From the NCBI GenBank assembly GCA_027475525.1, contig JAMWFC010000117.1, positions 2,032,183-2,096,182 of the forward strand: a stretch of 64,000 bases of DNA. The letters run 5' to 3'. The translations under genes and the position numbers were made by a program. The number at the start of each line of letters is the position of its first letter. Positions within the stretch are counted from its first letter, which is position 1. This stretch comes from Macrolepiota albuminosa. Lineage: Eukaryota; Basidiomycota; Agaricomycetes; Agaricales; Agaricaceae. Below are positions 24,347 to 36,190 of the stretch, one piece after another. Below the pieces are notes generated by a model. The model was not told where the DNA came from and ran no database searches. It saw nothing but the letters and a program-made list of their open reading frames with translations.

Positions 24347-27177
24347 TTACCCACTAGGATCAAACGGAGCGAAAGCAGTTTTAAAAGCTTGTGCGTCCGC
24401 CTTGTCCTCGTCCTCAGGCAACATGCATGCCTTCCAGTCAAAGCGGTCTGGCATGCCCAGTAGGTTGACCAAGACTTGTCTGAAGAGATGAGAGAGGGAA
24501 GTGAGGGGAGTTTCTTCAGTCAGAAGAAAGAAACAAAACAACAGGCACGCACCTGCCAAACTGGATGCTAAAGGGTACGTGGTCCTTGATCAAATGCACC
24601 ATTCTTCTGCCGTCTGGCAAGTCGACTTTGAAATAACTACCTTTGCCTCCTCTACATGAATCCATCGCTGCATCAGCATCTTCCTCAAAATCGATGCCGA
24701 ACTGACGTCCTTCCTGAATAAAAGCATCCTCGAGCCTATCCTTGAATTCCAGTGGTACAGGCACAGACTGCACATGTGCATGACCCCCTTTGGCGCTTAA
24801 ACGTCCAACTTCAAACGCAACACCAATAGCACCATGCTTGGCGTACATGGCCTGGAGGGCTGACTTGTATCTGAATAAAAACAAGACGTTTCAGCGCCAT
24901 AAATTCAAACTCGACCATTGATTGCACGTTACTTCTCAGTTTCTTCTACAATAGGTCCTGCAAGGTCTGGAGGTAAGGTAGTATAAGTAGGAAAATGTGT
25001 TATTGGGACAATCAAGACATGGCCTCCTCCAGGGACAACAACGCGGTTTGAGGAGGATTGTGTAGGGATGATTTGACCTTTTGGTAGTGTCACATAGCAT
25101 TCCGTGCCAATCGCGACTATGAGATGTTTTCTGTGGGTCCAACCATGTTATTGATTAGCCTTGAGATTGAATGCGTTACCCGACATACGCGAGATTAGGA
25201 TTTGACAGGCAAAACCAGCATTCATCCGCTGCAGGAGCTTAATAATATAGGCTACAGGATGGGAAGGGGCAACTCACGTCCAATTTCTTTCACGGGTCCA
25301 CGCTTGCCCCCTCGTCGCTCACCCTGTTGCGGGCGTTGATTGGCGACCAAGCAATCTTCAAGCATATGGAGCTCACTTCCACAGGCACGACACACATATC
25401 CTGGTTTTGGCTTTTTCCCGCCTGTATCACCTCGTTCATCTCGGGTTGGACAGTCTCGTACAAAGTGACCAGGCTGCAGATTGTAAGAAGAAAACTGTGC
25501 ACCGAAAGGTTCAGAGGCCTTACGGTGCCGCAAATTTTACAGACATAACCATCAGGTGGATGCGCTCTCTGGGGACAATCACTTATGAAATGCTAGGAAA
25601 AATCAGTATATGAATTTATGTCTTGTTGTCGAAGATACCTCGGTTGAATCACAACGTCGACATTTGTAGCCTGGTGGCGGTTTTCCTGGTTCACCTTGCA
25701 CTTTAAATAAACAGGGTTAACATCGGTTGACACAATGTAGATATTATATCTGACCTATCCGGCTACGCTTGGTGGGTGCCCGTACATTTCCAAATATGAA
25801 ATTTTCTCCCTCTGTAATCTCATGAGGTCGTTTTGCTGGCCGATAGATACCTTCTGTAAATGGATTTTTAGATACATTCGCGGGTCGTGGCACCTGTCCG
25901 GGTTTTGGTGCAATGGAGAAGGCATAAAACCACTTGACATTACTGAGTTGGAAGATCATAGCTTCACCTAGAAAATCACATACTCTGGGTTTTTTGCCAG
26001 TAGATGGCGCATCCCCAAAGGCACCGAGACTAATGAACCGCGAGACACGGCCTCCTGCATCATCCCATACAAAGGGTTCTCGTTCCCAGAATTGCGGTGG
26101 CACACCTCCGGAGGCAGCAAAGTGATAACGGGGTTTGATGTGGCGTATCACTTCGTCCAATTCAGAGATCCCTGAAGACATGAGTTCAGGTAGCGGAAGA
26201 GCAACTCCAGAGAACTGTGTGATAGCTGACGGCCAAACGTTCGTCATGAATATGTCGATAAGCTGAGAGGAGGATGCGGAGCTTTGTATAGCAGATAACG
26301 AGTCATAACTTTGGACACCCGATGTTTCTGCGATTGAGTTCGAAAGGAGCCGCTCTATAGTTTGTGAGCTGAAACAAGGTGACAAGAATCCCTACAGAAA
26401 GATTGGATGTTGTGGCAAAACGGATGGAAGAACATACAGGAGGTGAGACTGCTGTAGAGTATACATCTGCGTCGTATTTCCCGCCTAAACAAGCGATGCG
26501 CAATCCATGTGCAGTCGTAATAATGCCCGACTTGCCTATGCATAGGTTAATGCGTCGCCCCGGATTCAAAAAAGATGACAGGCGTACTCAGGAGGTATAC
26601 TCTTTTACATAGCTCCCCGCCGTCTTTGGCATACTTCTCAACCACTTTCTCAGGCAGTGGGTAGTCTCCCTGCATGATATAGCAGTCAATGGGAGCTTCA
26701 TGTCACATTTGAGTTCAAGAATCTACATAAAGGTCAACATAGGCGCCCACCCTCTAAGTTTCCGGCCAAAAGTTGTGAGGTTTCATCTTCAGAATCAGAT
26801 TCGTCGTCCTTGGAACCGAAGAAGTCGCCATTGCAGAGAACAAGATCAAATTTGCCATGTTTCGCGTCTATTACTTTGATTTTAGCAAAGAGATCCTTGA
26901 TCGAGCCGGCTGCAGACCCAACGGCTAGACTTCAAAAAGCATTCAGCAGAAATGGTTTTTCAACAAAATACCCTTACATCTTCACAGAATTGGTCATCTC
27001 AGTTGATGTCGATATGTTCAGAGCATCCTTACTTCCGCATTTGGACGCGCATGTTGTTTGGCAACAACATTTCATTCCAACCACGCGAAGATACATCCAA
27101 TATTAATCGAGTCCTAACTACTTACCTATCATAATGTACTGCGCGCAGGGACATTTGTCGCTCAAACCAATTAGCAT
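24347..27177 (-). CDS. CWF19L1/Drn1-like protein (CwfJ family, lariat debranching partner)
   Basis: Splicing-associated protein that in yeast (Drn1) binds the lariat debranching enzyme Dbr1. The start at 27177 gives a short first exon joined by a GTAAGT donor to IAVGSAAGSIKDLFAKI and KHGKFDLVLCNGDFFG, the calcineurin-like metallophosphatase-type N-terminus. Middle exons hold YHFAASGGVPPQFWEREPF, RFISLGAFGDA and KWFYAFSIAP, then a nuclear-type basic linker (NVRAPTKRSRIG). CCHC zinc knuckles follow (HFVRDCPTRDE, YVCRACGSELHMLEDC). The CwfJ C-terminal domains follow: PSQSSSNRVVVPGGGH-type sequence, the HIT-like GGHAHVQSVPVP, and KVDLPDGRRMVHLI. The last exon ends EDKADAQAFKTAFAPFDPSG. At least eight exons. 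The zinc knuckles between the two halves follow the CWF19L1 order. Confidence 0.85.
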
Positions 27178-28293
27178 ATAGCCAAAGGCACGAGGAAGCC
27201 GTAAACAAACACATCTTTTGCAATAAAGGCAGTCCCTACGGAGTTTTGGATCCCCATGGCCAGTGTCTCATGGCAACTTGTTGTATTTTACCGTCTGTCT
27301 CAAAAACTTGTTTTGTCGCATTTTGTTCATAGGCACGCTAGATGAACACTGCTGTTTCAAATTGGTAATATGTATACATTTTAAGAACTGTTTTCAGCAC
27401 AAGGATTGAGAGACAGCACGAAATGTTAGGACCATCCGCAGGAATTAAATCAATGCTTTTGAAACCACGAGTAAATACCATATATATGTACAGAAGGAGA
27501 GTCAAGTGGCAATGAAATCTATACGTCACGTATTTTCTCCTGCTCCAGACTACCTCTGATTCAGTATATTTCAATGTGTTAGCGAATGGCGTTGATCTAC
27601 TATGTGTGCAAGTCTTGGCGGCAAGAACAAGGAGAGTGCTGATATGTCATGATGGTCAGAGGTATAATCGCCAGAAAATGAGGTTCCACTTTGAACAAGG
27701 ACTACTCTTTTGGTAGATCTTGTAACACGCTGCAGCCGGGAAGCCGTGTGCCGTACAAGTGCTTCCGACCATAATATGTGTCGATGTGCTGTCGTTATGC
27801 AGTGAAAGCATGAAAGATATTCATAGAACGCTCAGCACATGAGCGAGAGGCTCGCACGCAAGTATAGATTATGGCGGAAGTTTGATGTGCGTATAGTTAT
27901 TTTTGGTTGAACGGAAGTGGAAGTGCTGAATGCCCAGCGGCGTCCAATTTGGAACAATGGATCGATTCATCGGATAGGAAAACAAGTCCTAGTGCATGCG
28001 GACCATTTGCACGAACGAAGAATCTCCAGGAAAGGAACAAAGTCAAAGTAAGCGAAGGACAAACCAAATACATCTAAATGACGGCGTGTGTCCAAACCTG
28101 GGCGCTGTTGTCCCATGTCAATCAATGGCGCATGCTGAACCCTGTCCATGGCCTTCTACTACAACTCTGGTTTCTCCGGTGCCTAGTGCCTGGTTCCCAA
28201 GGACATTAATATAAATCTTCACTTTCTTTCAATTTTTTCCTCACCAGTTTCGTCTCTGGCATCCCAGCAATTCTTTCGAATTCGTCAGCTTCA
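27178..28293. other. Intergenic / carboxylesterase upstream region
   Basis: About 1.1 kb with no supported gene. A short minus-strand frame at 27338-27574 has no recognisable features. The last 100 bp are the core promoter of the carboxylesterase. Confidence 0.55.
28210..28215 (+). promoter_or_regulatory. TATA box of carboxylesterase gene
   Basis: TATAAA lies 84 bp before the ATG at 28294 and is followed by a pyrimidine-rich stretch, the usual layout of a strongly expressed fungal gene. Confidence 0.55.
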
Positions 28294-30223
28294 ATGTTTG
28301 TTCTCAGTACTTTCCTAACCGCTCTTCTCATTACTGGCGCTTGCGCCACTCCACTGCCTGGCGATTTTGAAGCCCTTCGATTCCCTAGCGTTGATCCGAA
28401 GGAGTTGCTGTGCCAGCTTCCCATCCTGAAAAAATTCATTTGCCCTCGTTCAGGGAACAGTTCTTTATATGTTAAGACTCCTCTTGGTCTTGCCATCGGA
28501 ACCCCCGATGATTCCGGAGTGCGCAGGTTTGTTGTTAAGTATGCCAGTGCCAGTCGGTGGGCTCCTTCCACTGTTGCATCGACATGGACTCTTCCGTCAG
28601 TGTTTCCATATCCAGCTATTCTCCGTGTTGACCATTATACAGGACCGGTGCCGCTAACGAGACATCGTTGCCTCCTGCCTGCCCGCAACCCGGAGTAGAT
28701 CCTTCTGTGTACAACGAAGACTGTCTCTCCATGACTATTTATGTTCCTCCCGACCTCGCCTTATTCAGCAATGCGCCCACGCTAATGTGGTATGTTTTCT
28801 TCTTCAAGTTCTTCCTAGCCGACTCCAATCGGATTCATAGGATCCACGGAGGTTCATTCATTGTTGGTTCTGCTACTGGCCCGGGTCTAGATGGATCAAA
28901 GCTCGCAGTTGCAACAAAGTCTATTGTTGCAGTCGTTCAATACCGCCTCGGAGCAGTATGTCATTTGTTGTTGGTTCGTCTATGCATGCTTATATCTTTT
29001 GAAGCTGGGTTTCATGTCACCTGATGGAACAACCAATCTCGCTGTCAAGGACATAATCAACGCCCTCAAGTTTCTGAATAAGGTTTCGCCCGCATTCGGT
29101 GGATCTTACTCGAAGATTACTGTTGCTGGTCAAAGCTCAGGCGCAAATATGATTAGAGCTCTTTTAGCCGTCCCCTCTGCTTCTTCGTTGTTCATGTCTG
29201 CCATTTTACAGTCTGATCCTATGGTAAGCCGGCGTCTTGTTCGTAAAAGTGTGCTCAGAACAAATTATTTGCGCAGAATTATGGATTCCTGGCTCCCGCC
29301 GTCCAACAGACACTACAAAACTCATTTAATGGCCTCATTGGTTGTGATGCCACCGATACAACTTGCCTTGATAACCTATCTTTGAATGCCATCATTAATG
29401 CTCAAATGAACTTGTTCAGCAACGCTGTCAAGCTTGATGCATCAGCTGGTGTTGCAGAACCGATTCGTCCTGTCCATGATGGGGACCTCATCACTTCTCC
29501 TCTCGATTCCTCTGCTCCGTTCCCATCAGTCAGCAAGCCGATCCTCGTAACCAATGTCCTCAACGAGGCTGGGTTAGCCATATATGGTCAATTCCAAAAC
29601 CCTCTGCCGAGCACATCCTTCGAGCCCATATGTAATGCTAGCCTTGGCACTGAGCGTGCTACGCTTATAGTTGACTCTCCCTACTACCCCGCTACGCCCG
29701 GCCCCGAAGGGGGCGAACCCGACGCTCGTAGCCAGCTGCAATCAGTGGTCACAGACTATATGTGGAAATGTTCTAGCTGGACGTTTGCAAGGAACTGGGC
29801 ACAGAACGGCGGTAGTGCATACGTCGGAGAATACCAGCTAGGTGCATCGTACGCTGGAAATGATGCTGTTTCCTACTGCACAGAGGAGGGTGTTGTTTGT
29901 CATCAAGATGATATCGAGATAGTGGTGGGTAGCCCTCATCTTCAGGTCTCGTAAATCACTTACTCAATATTATGCAGTTTGGTACTGTCTCCAACCCCAC
30001 CACTGCACAGGCAGCTCTCGTTACGGAGATGCAACAACGATACAAGGCGTTCATTACCACCGGTCACCCAAACGTCCCTGGGTTGTCCACTTGGACTGCT
30101 GCAACAACTTCTGATGTTAATGCTCTTCCCCTTGGCGGTACCGATTCCGTTGTCGTTGGGGCTTGCGACCCCAGTTTCTGGGGGAATGATGTTCAATATG
30201 ACTATCAAATCTTTCACATATGA
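28294..30223 (+). CDS. Secreted type-B carboxylesterase/lipase
   Basis: Alpha/beta-hydrolase of the cholinesterase/Candida rugosa lipase type, secreted by a clear signal peptide (MFVLSTFLTALLITGACA, cleavage before TPLPG). About six exons. Motifs: SVYNEDCLSMTIYVPP with the family's early Cys-loop, the oxyanion segment IHGGSFIVGSA, VVQYRLGA, the nucleophile elbow VAGQSSGANM (GQSSG), the acidic triad residue in NEAGLAIYG, and the likely catalytic His in FITTGHPNVPG. An additional Cys-loop is suggested by GCDATDTTC. The C-terminal exon starts FGTVSNPTTAQAAL and ends YDYQIFHI. Substrate unknown: lipids, sterol esters or plant esters are all possible. A TATA box precedes it. Confidence 0.92.
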
Positions 30224-30411
30224 TGAATGGATAGTGCCGATATCCCGCCTCAATACCTCAAAAATCCTTAGATATATTCATTCTTGCTAACGTTATCATA
30301 ATACTCTTCGACTGTAGCCTTTGTCTCTGCATTTTATCACGAATTGCTTCGTTTAATGACCTAACTGTAGCCATAAATATCATTAACAATATATATTTAT
30401 CTTTAAGCCGT

Positions 30412-30545
30412 TATACCCTACATTTACTATAGTTTCGAGGCTAGATTGAAGGCATGTGGTTCTATTTCTGTAAACACATCGAAGTTCCTCTCTACAGTGA
30501 CTTCAGAAGTGATCTGCAATGCAAATGTGAGATCATAATTGTGTC
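30412..30545 (-). pseudogene. Detached copy of the 3' end of the Nudix gene
   Basis: These 134 bp match 44097-44230 with four mismatches by my alignment. The match covers the last ~39 codons of the Nudix gene (44112-45335) plus about 15 bp of 3' flank. Two differences are silent, one changes Val to Ala and one is beyond the stop, so the frame is kept. Upstream on the minus strand the sequence is unrelated to the Nudix gene. It is either a gene relic or the tail of a small chimaeric gene. Confidence 0.75.
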
Positions 30546-31176
30546 TTGAGGACCTATGAAAAGAGATGGAGAGAAATCAAAGATGAAGCGAGACAGTCGT
30601 TTGTAACAGTGAGTGTCGTTAGAGATCATCATTTTTACAATCTCTCCAGGAAGTGCTTCTAGCTGCCAAAGAGGATCTCGCAAGACTAGACGAAACCCTC
30701 AGATGACGGGTTGCATTTTTACTGTCTTTCTTACACAATGATTGTGAATCCACAGATTACTTTGATAGTGTGAAGAATCGATTATCTCGTTGACACGCAA
30801 TGCAGTGCGAGGATATGCGACTCGGCCTACATTTCCAGTGCTGCTACGTCGTATTTGTGCTAAGTCTTTGACATTACTGGTCATCATGTCCAAAAACATG
30901 AAAGTTGTAATTGATCGTGACTAAAGTTGAAAATCCGTCTTGAATACGCCTTCATATGCATCCCATGTATGGTTGAATGAGACGATATGCCTGATTACTT
31001 ATGTACTGAAGGTAAAGTTTACAGGGCGTAAATCATGATTTCAATATGGTAGACACTACAAATGTCATAACGCGGAAGGCCATAGACTCGGACTCTGTGG
31101 GCTCCCGGTCCAATCTCCTGTTGATCCTGATTCCCGTTGTTATTCCTTGACCGTGTACGTAAGGCCCGAAATTGAC
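30546..31176. other. Intergenic with possible small minus-strand gene
   Basis: Minus-strand frames at 30699-30899 (66 codons from an ATG) and 30546-30683 look mildly coding and could be exons of a short gene that ends in the Nudix-derived tail. I recognise no family and cannot fix splice sites. Confidence 0.3.
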
Positions 31177-32425
31177 CTACCTTCTATGCTGAATCGCACG
31201 TATCAAAAGTTGTGAAGCTCGATCGGTGGCGTCAGATTTGACGATCGGCTCACTGTGGGTTCTCGAATGACGGTTATCTTCTAAAGGCTGATATGGTGGT
31301 TGGTAATAAAACTCGTATTCTGGTTCAAGGGCTGATGGTTCAACGTGTTCTCTGGGTAGAGGAGCTAAAACGGAGCAGGTGGAGGACTCAGAGCGAATAG
31401 AAGGAGGATATTCCGACGAACAGAGGGAGAATTTGCTTCTCGGATAATTCGCGTTGATGTCGATAACCTCGTTCAGAACGGTAGAATTGAAGCGAGTATT
31501 CGAAGCAGACGCAGGTCCTTCGATGCTGTGACTTGAATATACTGATGACGCCGAGCGCTGCAACAAAGGAGCTTGGTACACAATCTCTTTCTCTGCGCCC
31601 TGATAAGTCCCAGGAGGTGACGGCGAAGCAATCTTTGTCCAGGAATCTGCCTCCTCCTTCGTTCTTCTGCAAAAGGCAAATAACCGGTAGTTCAAGATGA
31701 AATACACCAGAAACATCAATGCTATCAAGCTCGCCATCACTGCAAAAATCATGAGGAGTCTGCTAGCAGTTTCGTGTGGATTGACATCGGTGGACGGAGG
31801 TTTCGCGGCGTCCAACATGTTCCCTGATTTCGTGTCGCCCCCACTCGAGATAGTACCGGATGCTTTGGGATTGGTCATATCAGTGGGATCACCGGGATGG
31901 GTCCGCGAACCCTCAGGTAAAAAAATTCCACCCAGTAGGAGCAGGAATTCCAGTAACTGCAGCTGATCGCTCAGGAATATGAGCCTTAGGCGCCGCAGTC
32001 GTTGAAGCAATAGCGAGACCAGATGCACTAGAGGAGGCTAGAGACGCAAGCTGTAAAACAGTGGAGGCCGGAGCCAGCGCAGCATCGACCTTCAGAACAG
32101 CTGGAAGAGTAGGGCTCGAGGGGACGGCAACGTGGTCTGGTGCCGGCTTGACAATCTGAGGAGACTCAGCGTCAGCCACCATCTTGAATACTTCGCTAAC
32201 AGGAGGAAGGTGAGAAGGGGCGTGATCCATATCCTGCGAGCGATTTCTGGATCTTGCGGCATCCTGAGCCTGCGATGGAGTCTTTTGTTGTACTTGTCGT
32301 GCCCACATCCATTTTGCATGCTGCTGCGGTCGTTGAACTGACCACACTGGAGCGGGTGAAGTTGATACAACGATAATATGGAGGAAAAGGGTGAGCGCGG
32401 TGACGAGGCGTAGTTGGGCGGGCAT
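31177..32425 (-). CDS. Single-pass membrane protein with signal peptide, function unknown
   Basis: Start at 32425 chosen because it opens a signal peptide (MPAQLRLVTALTLFLHIIVV, then STSPAP). A Ser/Ala/Pro-rich extracellular region of about 150 residues follows, likely O-glycosylated. One intron near 31920-31850 joins GIPAPTG to GGDTKSGNMLDAAKPP. Donor GTGGAA and acceptor TCGAG fit in phase, but the donor is unusual. A transmembrane helix follows (LLMIFAVMASLIALMFLVYF), with a cytoplasmic tail of about 170 residues rich in Ser and Tyr and dotted with basic and acidic patches. This layout recalls fungal Mid2/Wsc-type or SKG6-like surface proteins, but no cysteine-rich WSC domain is visible and I do not recognise the family. 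Confidence 0.65.
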
Positions 32426-32770
32426 AGCATTGTTCTGAACGAGTGTGGGGCCGTGTAGGCTAATGAAAGAGTAAGACAATGAAGGGTGACGGAAACACAA
32501 AGGTTACTCGAAGCTTTCATGTCAGCTTATATGTCGAGCGGCTGACCGACAAACATTAAGTGTCAGTCTTATGTCAACCTGCAAGCTGGCTGGAATCCGC
32601 TACAAAATAATAATAAAATGATGCTCTCCTCAAGCGACGCGTCCTTCGGTGAGCACGTGAGACTGGCGCATGTGATCAGCGCATGTGATTCGGGATCTCC
32701 CGGGCACATGATCAGGTTTGTCAGAAAGCCGCCCCTAAAGTTGGGCCTGCTTAATTATGCGTCGCTCTTT
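32426..32770. other. Intergenic up to the LINE 3' tail
   Basis: About 345 bp of promoter-side sequence for the membrane-protein gene, ending at the tetranucleotide tail of the retrotransposon. No ORF. Confidence 0.6.
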
Positions 32771-32793
32771 TGAATGAATGAATGAATGAATGA
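32771..32793. repeat. (TGAA)5 tail of the LINE
   Basis: Five TGAA units plus TGA. Read on the minus strand it is a (TTCA)n run directly after the retrotransposon 3' UTR, the position where I- and Tad-like LINEs carry short tandem tails instead of poly(A). Confidence 0.75.
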
Positions 32794-33226
32794 GTTGTGA
32801 TTATACCGCCGGCAAGCCACTATACAGGGCTAAGAGGCGGGGGTAGGATCTAGTGCGTATCCTACACCTATTGTGTTAACTGCGGTCAATCTATGTGCGG
32901 TCATGTATCGTATTTTTGTATTGTAGAACTCTCTTCGCATTGTCTTTGGCAGCTTGTCTTATGGACTGGGGTGCGTCGCGTACTCCTCCCGGTGGAAAAT
33001 GTGTAAGGGGGTTCTTCGGGGGGGTTGATCTGTGGTGGGGCGCCGTGGCCCTGTTCGATTCTCTTGTCCACTTGGTGTGTGCGCGTACACGAGTCGTCGT
33101 GACTACTCGCGGTGTGCGTTCCCAGCCTGGCCTTGTTGTCGCTGCGCTGTGTCCTTACGTCTTTGCCCTATCCGTCCTTCTCCTCCCCTTCCTTCCCGTC
33201 CCGTTCTCTCTCCTCCTCCACCTCCT

Positions 33227-36187
33227 TCACTCCTGTCCTCCCTCTCCATGGCCCTCCATCCTCCTCCACCAGCTCTCTTCGTCTTCTTCATTTTCTTCGT
33301 CATCCATCGTTGGCGTCTCTTTTTGGGTTTTCTTTCTTCCGGTTTTCGTGAATGCTCCTGACTTCTCCAGGAATTTGGCCATTGCTTCGAGTCCCTCTTT
33401 CGTTCCCAATAGCTCTCCCAGTTCCAGTCGTTCGTCAGCTTCCCGTAGTATATATCTGTGTTCCTCGTATCTTGGGCACACTTGAATTATATGTTCACGT
33501 GTTTGGAATCGTTCTCCGCACGGGCAACCTACTGGTTCGTCAGGTACAAATCTAGCGTAGTACTCACCAATAAACCCATGTTTCGTTCGACACTGTATGA
33601 GCCTCCCGAACACCTCCCTGGGTGTGTGCACTACGTGTTCCCTCGGCTTCCATCTAGGGCACATTCTATTAGCGACGGTGAAACCTCCCGATGGTGGAGC
33701 CCTCTGCCAGTCCTCTTTCCACCTTCTGAGAGCCTCCTCCTTCGTCCTCCTCTTCGCGTTGGTCATTGTCGTATAGTCTTGTGCCCACATCTCTGTCCCC
33801 AGCTTCGCTTCTTCGTCCGCCCGTTCGTTACCCGCAACGTCCTTGTGTCCCGGGCACCACTCCACGCTGAATGTTCGTTCCTCATGTCCCTGTAGGAACT
33901 CGTCCACCGCGTAAGTGGTCCTGATCATCTGCTTCTGGCCTGGTGCCGGCTTTGGTCCGTACACCGACATCACTGCTGCTGTGTTGTCAGCAAAAATATG
34001 TATGTGCTTTACCTGCTCATGTTGTCTCGTGAACTTTATGGCTGTCATTGTGGCCTGCGTCAGTCCGACCAACTCGGCGTCGTAAACCTCTGCTTTATGT
34101 CCCATGCCTCCTCTGCTCGAGAAGACCTCTCTTCCCCGGTGATAGCCTACTATTCCCCAGCCCGTGTTCTTGATCTCCTTTCCAGGCCCCTCTTCCCGCA
34201 TTGAGCCGTCCGAGTACACCAATAGCCTGGAGGCATCATCCTCGAGGTCTCTTACCTTTTCCCTATGCTTCTTAGCTTCTTCGGCTTTGGTGCTTCCCTT
34301 CGGGGCCCCTGTGATGGTCAGTCTCCCGTCGTAGTCCTTTGCCGTTTTCTGCCAGGGTGGTGCAATGAACGGGTCTATGTTTTCCCCCTCTGCTGGCCTG
34401 TATGTCCTCCTGGTTAATTTTTCGAGCTGGGTTTGCTTCGTCCGTCTCCTGCTTTGAGGGCTCCTCCTGGGTGTGAATGGTGGCGTCACGGTTGCTGGGT
34501 TGCCTCGCCTCCATTCCGGGGGTAGACGCTCAATCACCGGGTTGGTCGTCTTCAGTCTGTGGAGTCTGACGGCGTAGCCTCCTGTGATCATGGCCATCGA
34601 AATCTCGACCGGTGGTATCGACATGTCCACTTCGAGTGCTTTCACCGGTGTCGTTCTGAACGTGCCGGCCATGTGCTGGAGCGCGTCGTTCTGTACTTTC
34701 GACAGTTTGGCTGTGTGTGTCTTCTTACCTGTCCACCAGATAGGGCTCGCATAAGTCATGATCGGGGCTACGCATGCCTTATACATCATTCTCAGCTGGT
34801 ATTGGCTCAAGCCACGGATCGTGTTGGCCAGGATTCGTGTGGACGCCACCACCCTCTTAGCCTTCTGTGTTACTATCTGTACATGTTGGTTGAACGTTAG
34901 CTTTCTGTCAATAAATAGTCCTAAAATGCGTATCGTTTCCCCTGCTTTGATAGTCGTTTCCGATCCATCTGGCATGGGCAATTTGATTGGTGGGGAGTAT
35001 CCCCTATCTTGCTTCCACGAGTGGTGCATGAGTCCCGTTTTCTCCGGTTCTGTTGATAGGCCTACTTTAGTTAACCATTCGTTGACAAAGATGAAATCAC
35101 GCCTTAGTGTGTTAACGTTGACATCCAACGATCTCGATGCGGCCCTCAGAGTGCCATCATCGATGTACATCGATAGCGTTGTGTCGTCATCTGTGTTCTT
35201 CCGTCTGTCTTCCATTAGTTCCAGGATCTCACTGCCATATACTATTGATAGAATCGGTGATACGGGTGACCCTTGCGGGATTCCGTTCTTCACCGGCCTC
35301 ATGTCTCCTCTTATTCCATCCAGGCATATCGCTGCTTGTCTCTCGCTCAGAAATGACGCTACCCACTTCACCAGTGGCAACGGTATGCCTTTTCGGCGTA
35401 GCTCCTTCAGTAGTCGTGCATGGTTGACGTTGTCAAAGTAACCTGAGATGTCGAATGTCAGTATGGACGTAACCTTACCATGGTTTCTTGCAGCCTGGAT
35501 GTCCTCTATGTGCGTCAGTAGGGCGTCGTTGGTAGAGCTACTTGGTCGGCCTCCAAACTGTGTCGGTGGCACCAGATCATGCCTACCTACCAGGTAACTT
35601 ATCCTTTTTGCTACAATGCCCTCTAAAACTTTACCGAGGCATTCTAGAAGTTGTATCAGTCTGTACGCTTTTGGCTCTGCGTAATCCGGCTTTCCAGGTT
35701 TCCGCAGTGCTACTGCTACTGCTTGTCGCCACAGCTTGGGATGGTATCCTGTCTCGATGCAGTGGTGCATCAGGGCGAATAGTGTATCGCTCTCCGCCAC
35801 CCACGCCCACCGAACCGTGATGAATGGCTGTTGGCTAACCCCTGGGGCCTTCTTCGTACTGTGTCGGTGAATTGCTTCCCTTACCTCTTCCCTTGTGAGC
35901 TTGACGTGTGCGTGGTCATCGTTCCTTACCCTTGTTAGGTCCGGCTCGTCGTTATCCTGTAGCGCTGGAGGTGGCCTGAAGAGCGCCTCTCGCAGCGCGT
36001 CACATTTTTCCTCATGGCTTACGGCCAGGCCACCACCCCGCCTCTTCATCGCCGGTGAGGGGTAGTTCCTCACCCCTCTTGTCCATCCTCGTAACTTCCA
36101 CATGTTTTCTGGGGTTGTCTCCTCCAATGTGTCGTTTATCCACTTCGTTTTCTCATGCCTGTATAATCTTCTAAAATAGTTAGTCAC
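33227..36187 (-). CDS. LINE ORF2, 3' part: reverse transcriptase, RNase H, zinc motif
   Basis: 986 codons in the same frame as the endonuclease upstream, separated from it by TGA AAA. The first codon at 36187 is GTG, so this is a continuation and not a separate start. RT motifs are intact: KAYRLIQLLECLGKVLE, LTFDISGYFDNVNHARLL (catalytic Asp), GIPQGSPVSPILS, and MYIDDGTLRAAS (YIDD where YADD is more common). RNase H follows: LVYSDGSMREEG, YDAELVGLTQA, IFADNTAAVMS and EWCPGHKDVAGNERADE, all catalytic acids present. A C-terminal CPCGERFQTREHIIQVC is a CCHC-like motif common in fungal LINEs. It ends in an acidic tail. Confidence 0.92.
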   Translation of the reverse strand: MTNYFRRLYRHEKTKWINDTLEETTPENMWKLRGWTRGVRNYPSPAMKRRGGGLAVSHEEKCDALREALFRPPPALQDNDEPDLTRVRNDDHAHVKLTREEVREAIHRHSTKKAPGVSQQPFITVRWAWVAESDTLFALMHHCIETGYHPKLWRQAVAVALRKPGKPDYAEPKAYRLIQLLECLGKVLEGIVAKRISYLVGRHDLVPPTQFGGRPSSSTNDALLTHIEDIQAARNHGKVTSILTFDISGYFDNVNHARLLKELRRKGIPLPLVKWVASFLSERQAAICLDGIRGDMRPVKNGIPQGSPVSPILSIVYGSEILELMEDRRKNTDDDTTLSMYIDDGTLRAASRSLDVNVNTLRRDFIFVNEWLTKVGLSTEPEKTGLMHHSWKQDRGYSPPIKLPMPDGSETTIKAGETIRILGLFIDRKLTFNQHVQIVTQKAKRVVASTRILANTIRGLSQYQLRMMYKACVAPIMTYASPIWWTGKKTHTAKLSKVQNDALQHMAGTFRTTPVKALEVDMSIPPVEISMAMITGGYAVRLHRLKTTNPVIERLPPEWRRGNPATVTPPFTPRRSPQSRRRTKQTQLEKLTRRTYRPAEGENIDPFIAPPWQKTAKDYDGRLTITGAPKGSTKAEEAKKHREKVRDLEDDASRLLVYSDGSMREEGPGKEIKNTGWGIVGYHRGREVFSSRGGMGHKAEVYDAELVGLTQATMTAIKFTRQHEQVKHIHIFADNTAAVMSVYGPKPAPGQKQMIRTTYAVDEFLQGHEERTFSVEWCPGHKDVAGNERADEEAKLGTEMWAQDYTTMTNAKRRTKEEALRRWKEDWQRAPPSGGFTVANRMCPRWKPREHVVHTPREVFGRLIQCRTKHGFIGEYYARFVPDEPVGCPCGERFQTREHIIQVCPRYEEHRYILREADERLELGELLGTKEGLEAMAKFLEKSGAFTKTGRKKTQKETPTMDDEENEEDEESWWRRMEGHGEGGQE

Positions 36188-36190
36188 TTT

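Noticed and set aside
28206..28571. 121-codon minus-strand ORF over the carboxylesterase start
   Set aside because: Antisense to a clear signal peptide and conserved esterase exon.
32771..32793. (TGAA)n as an ordinary microsatellite
   Set aside because: Its position directly after the LINE 3' UTR and its orientation fit a retrotransposon tail better.
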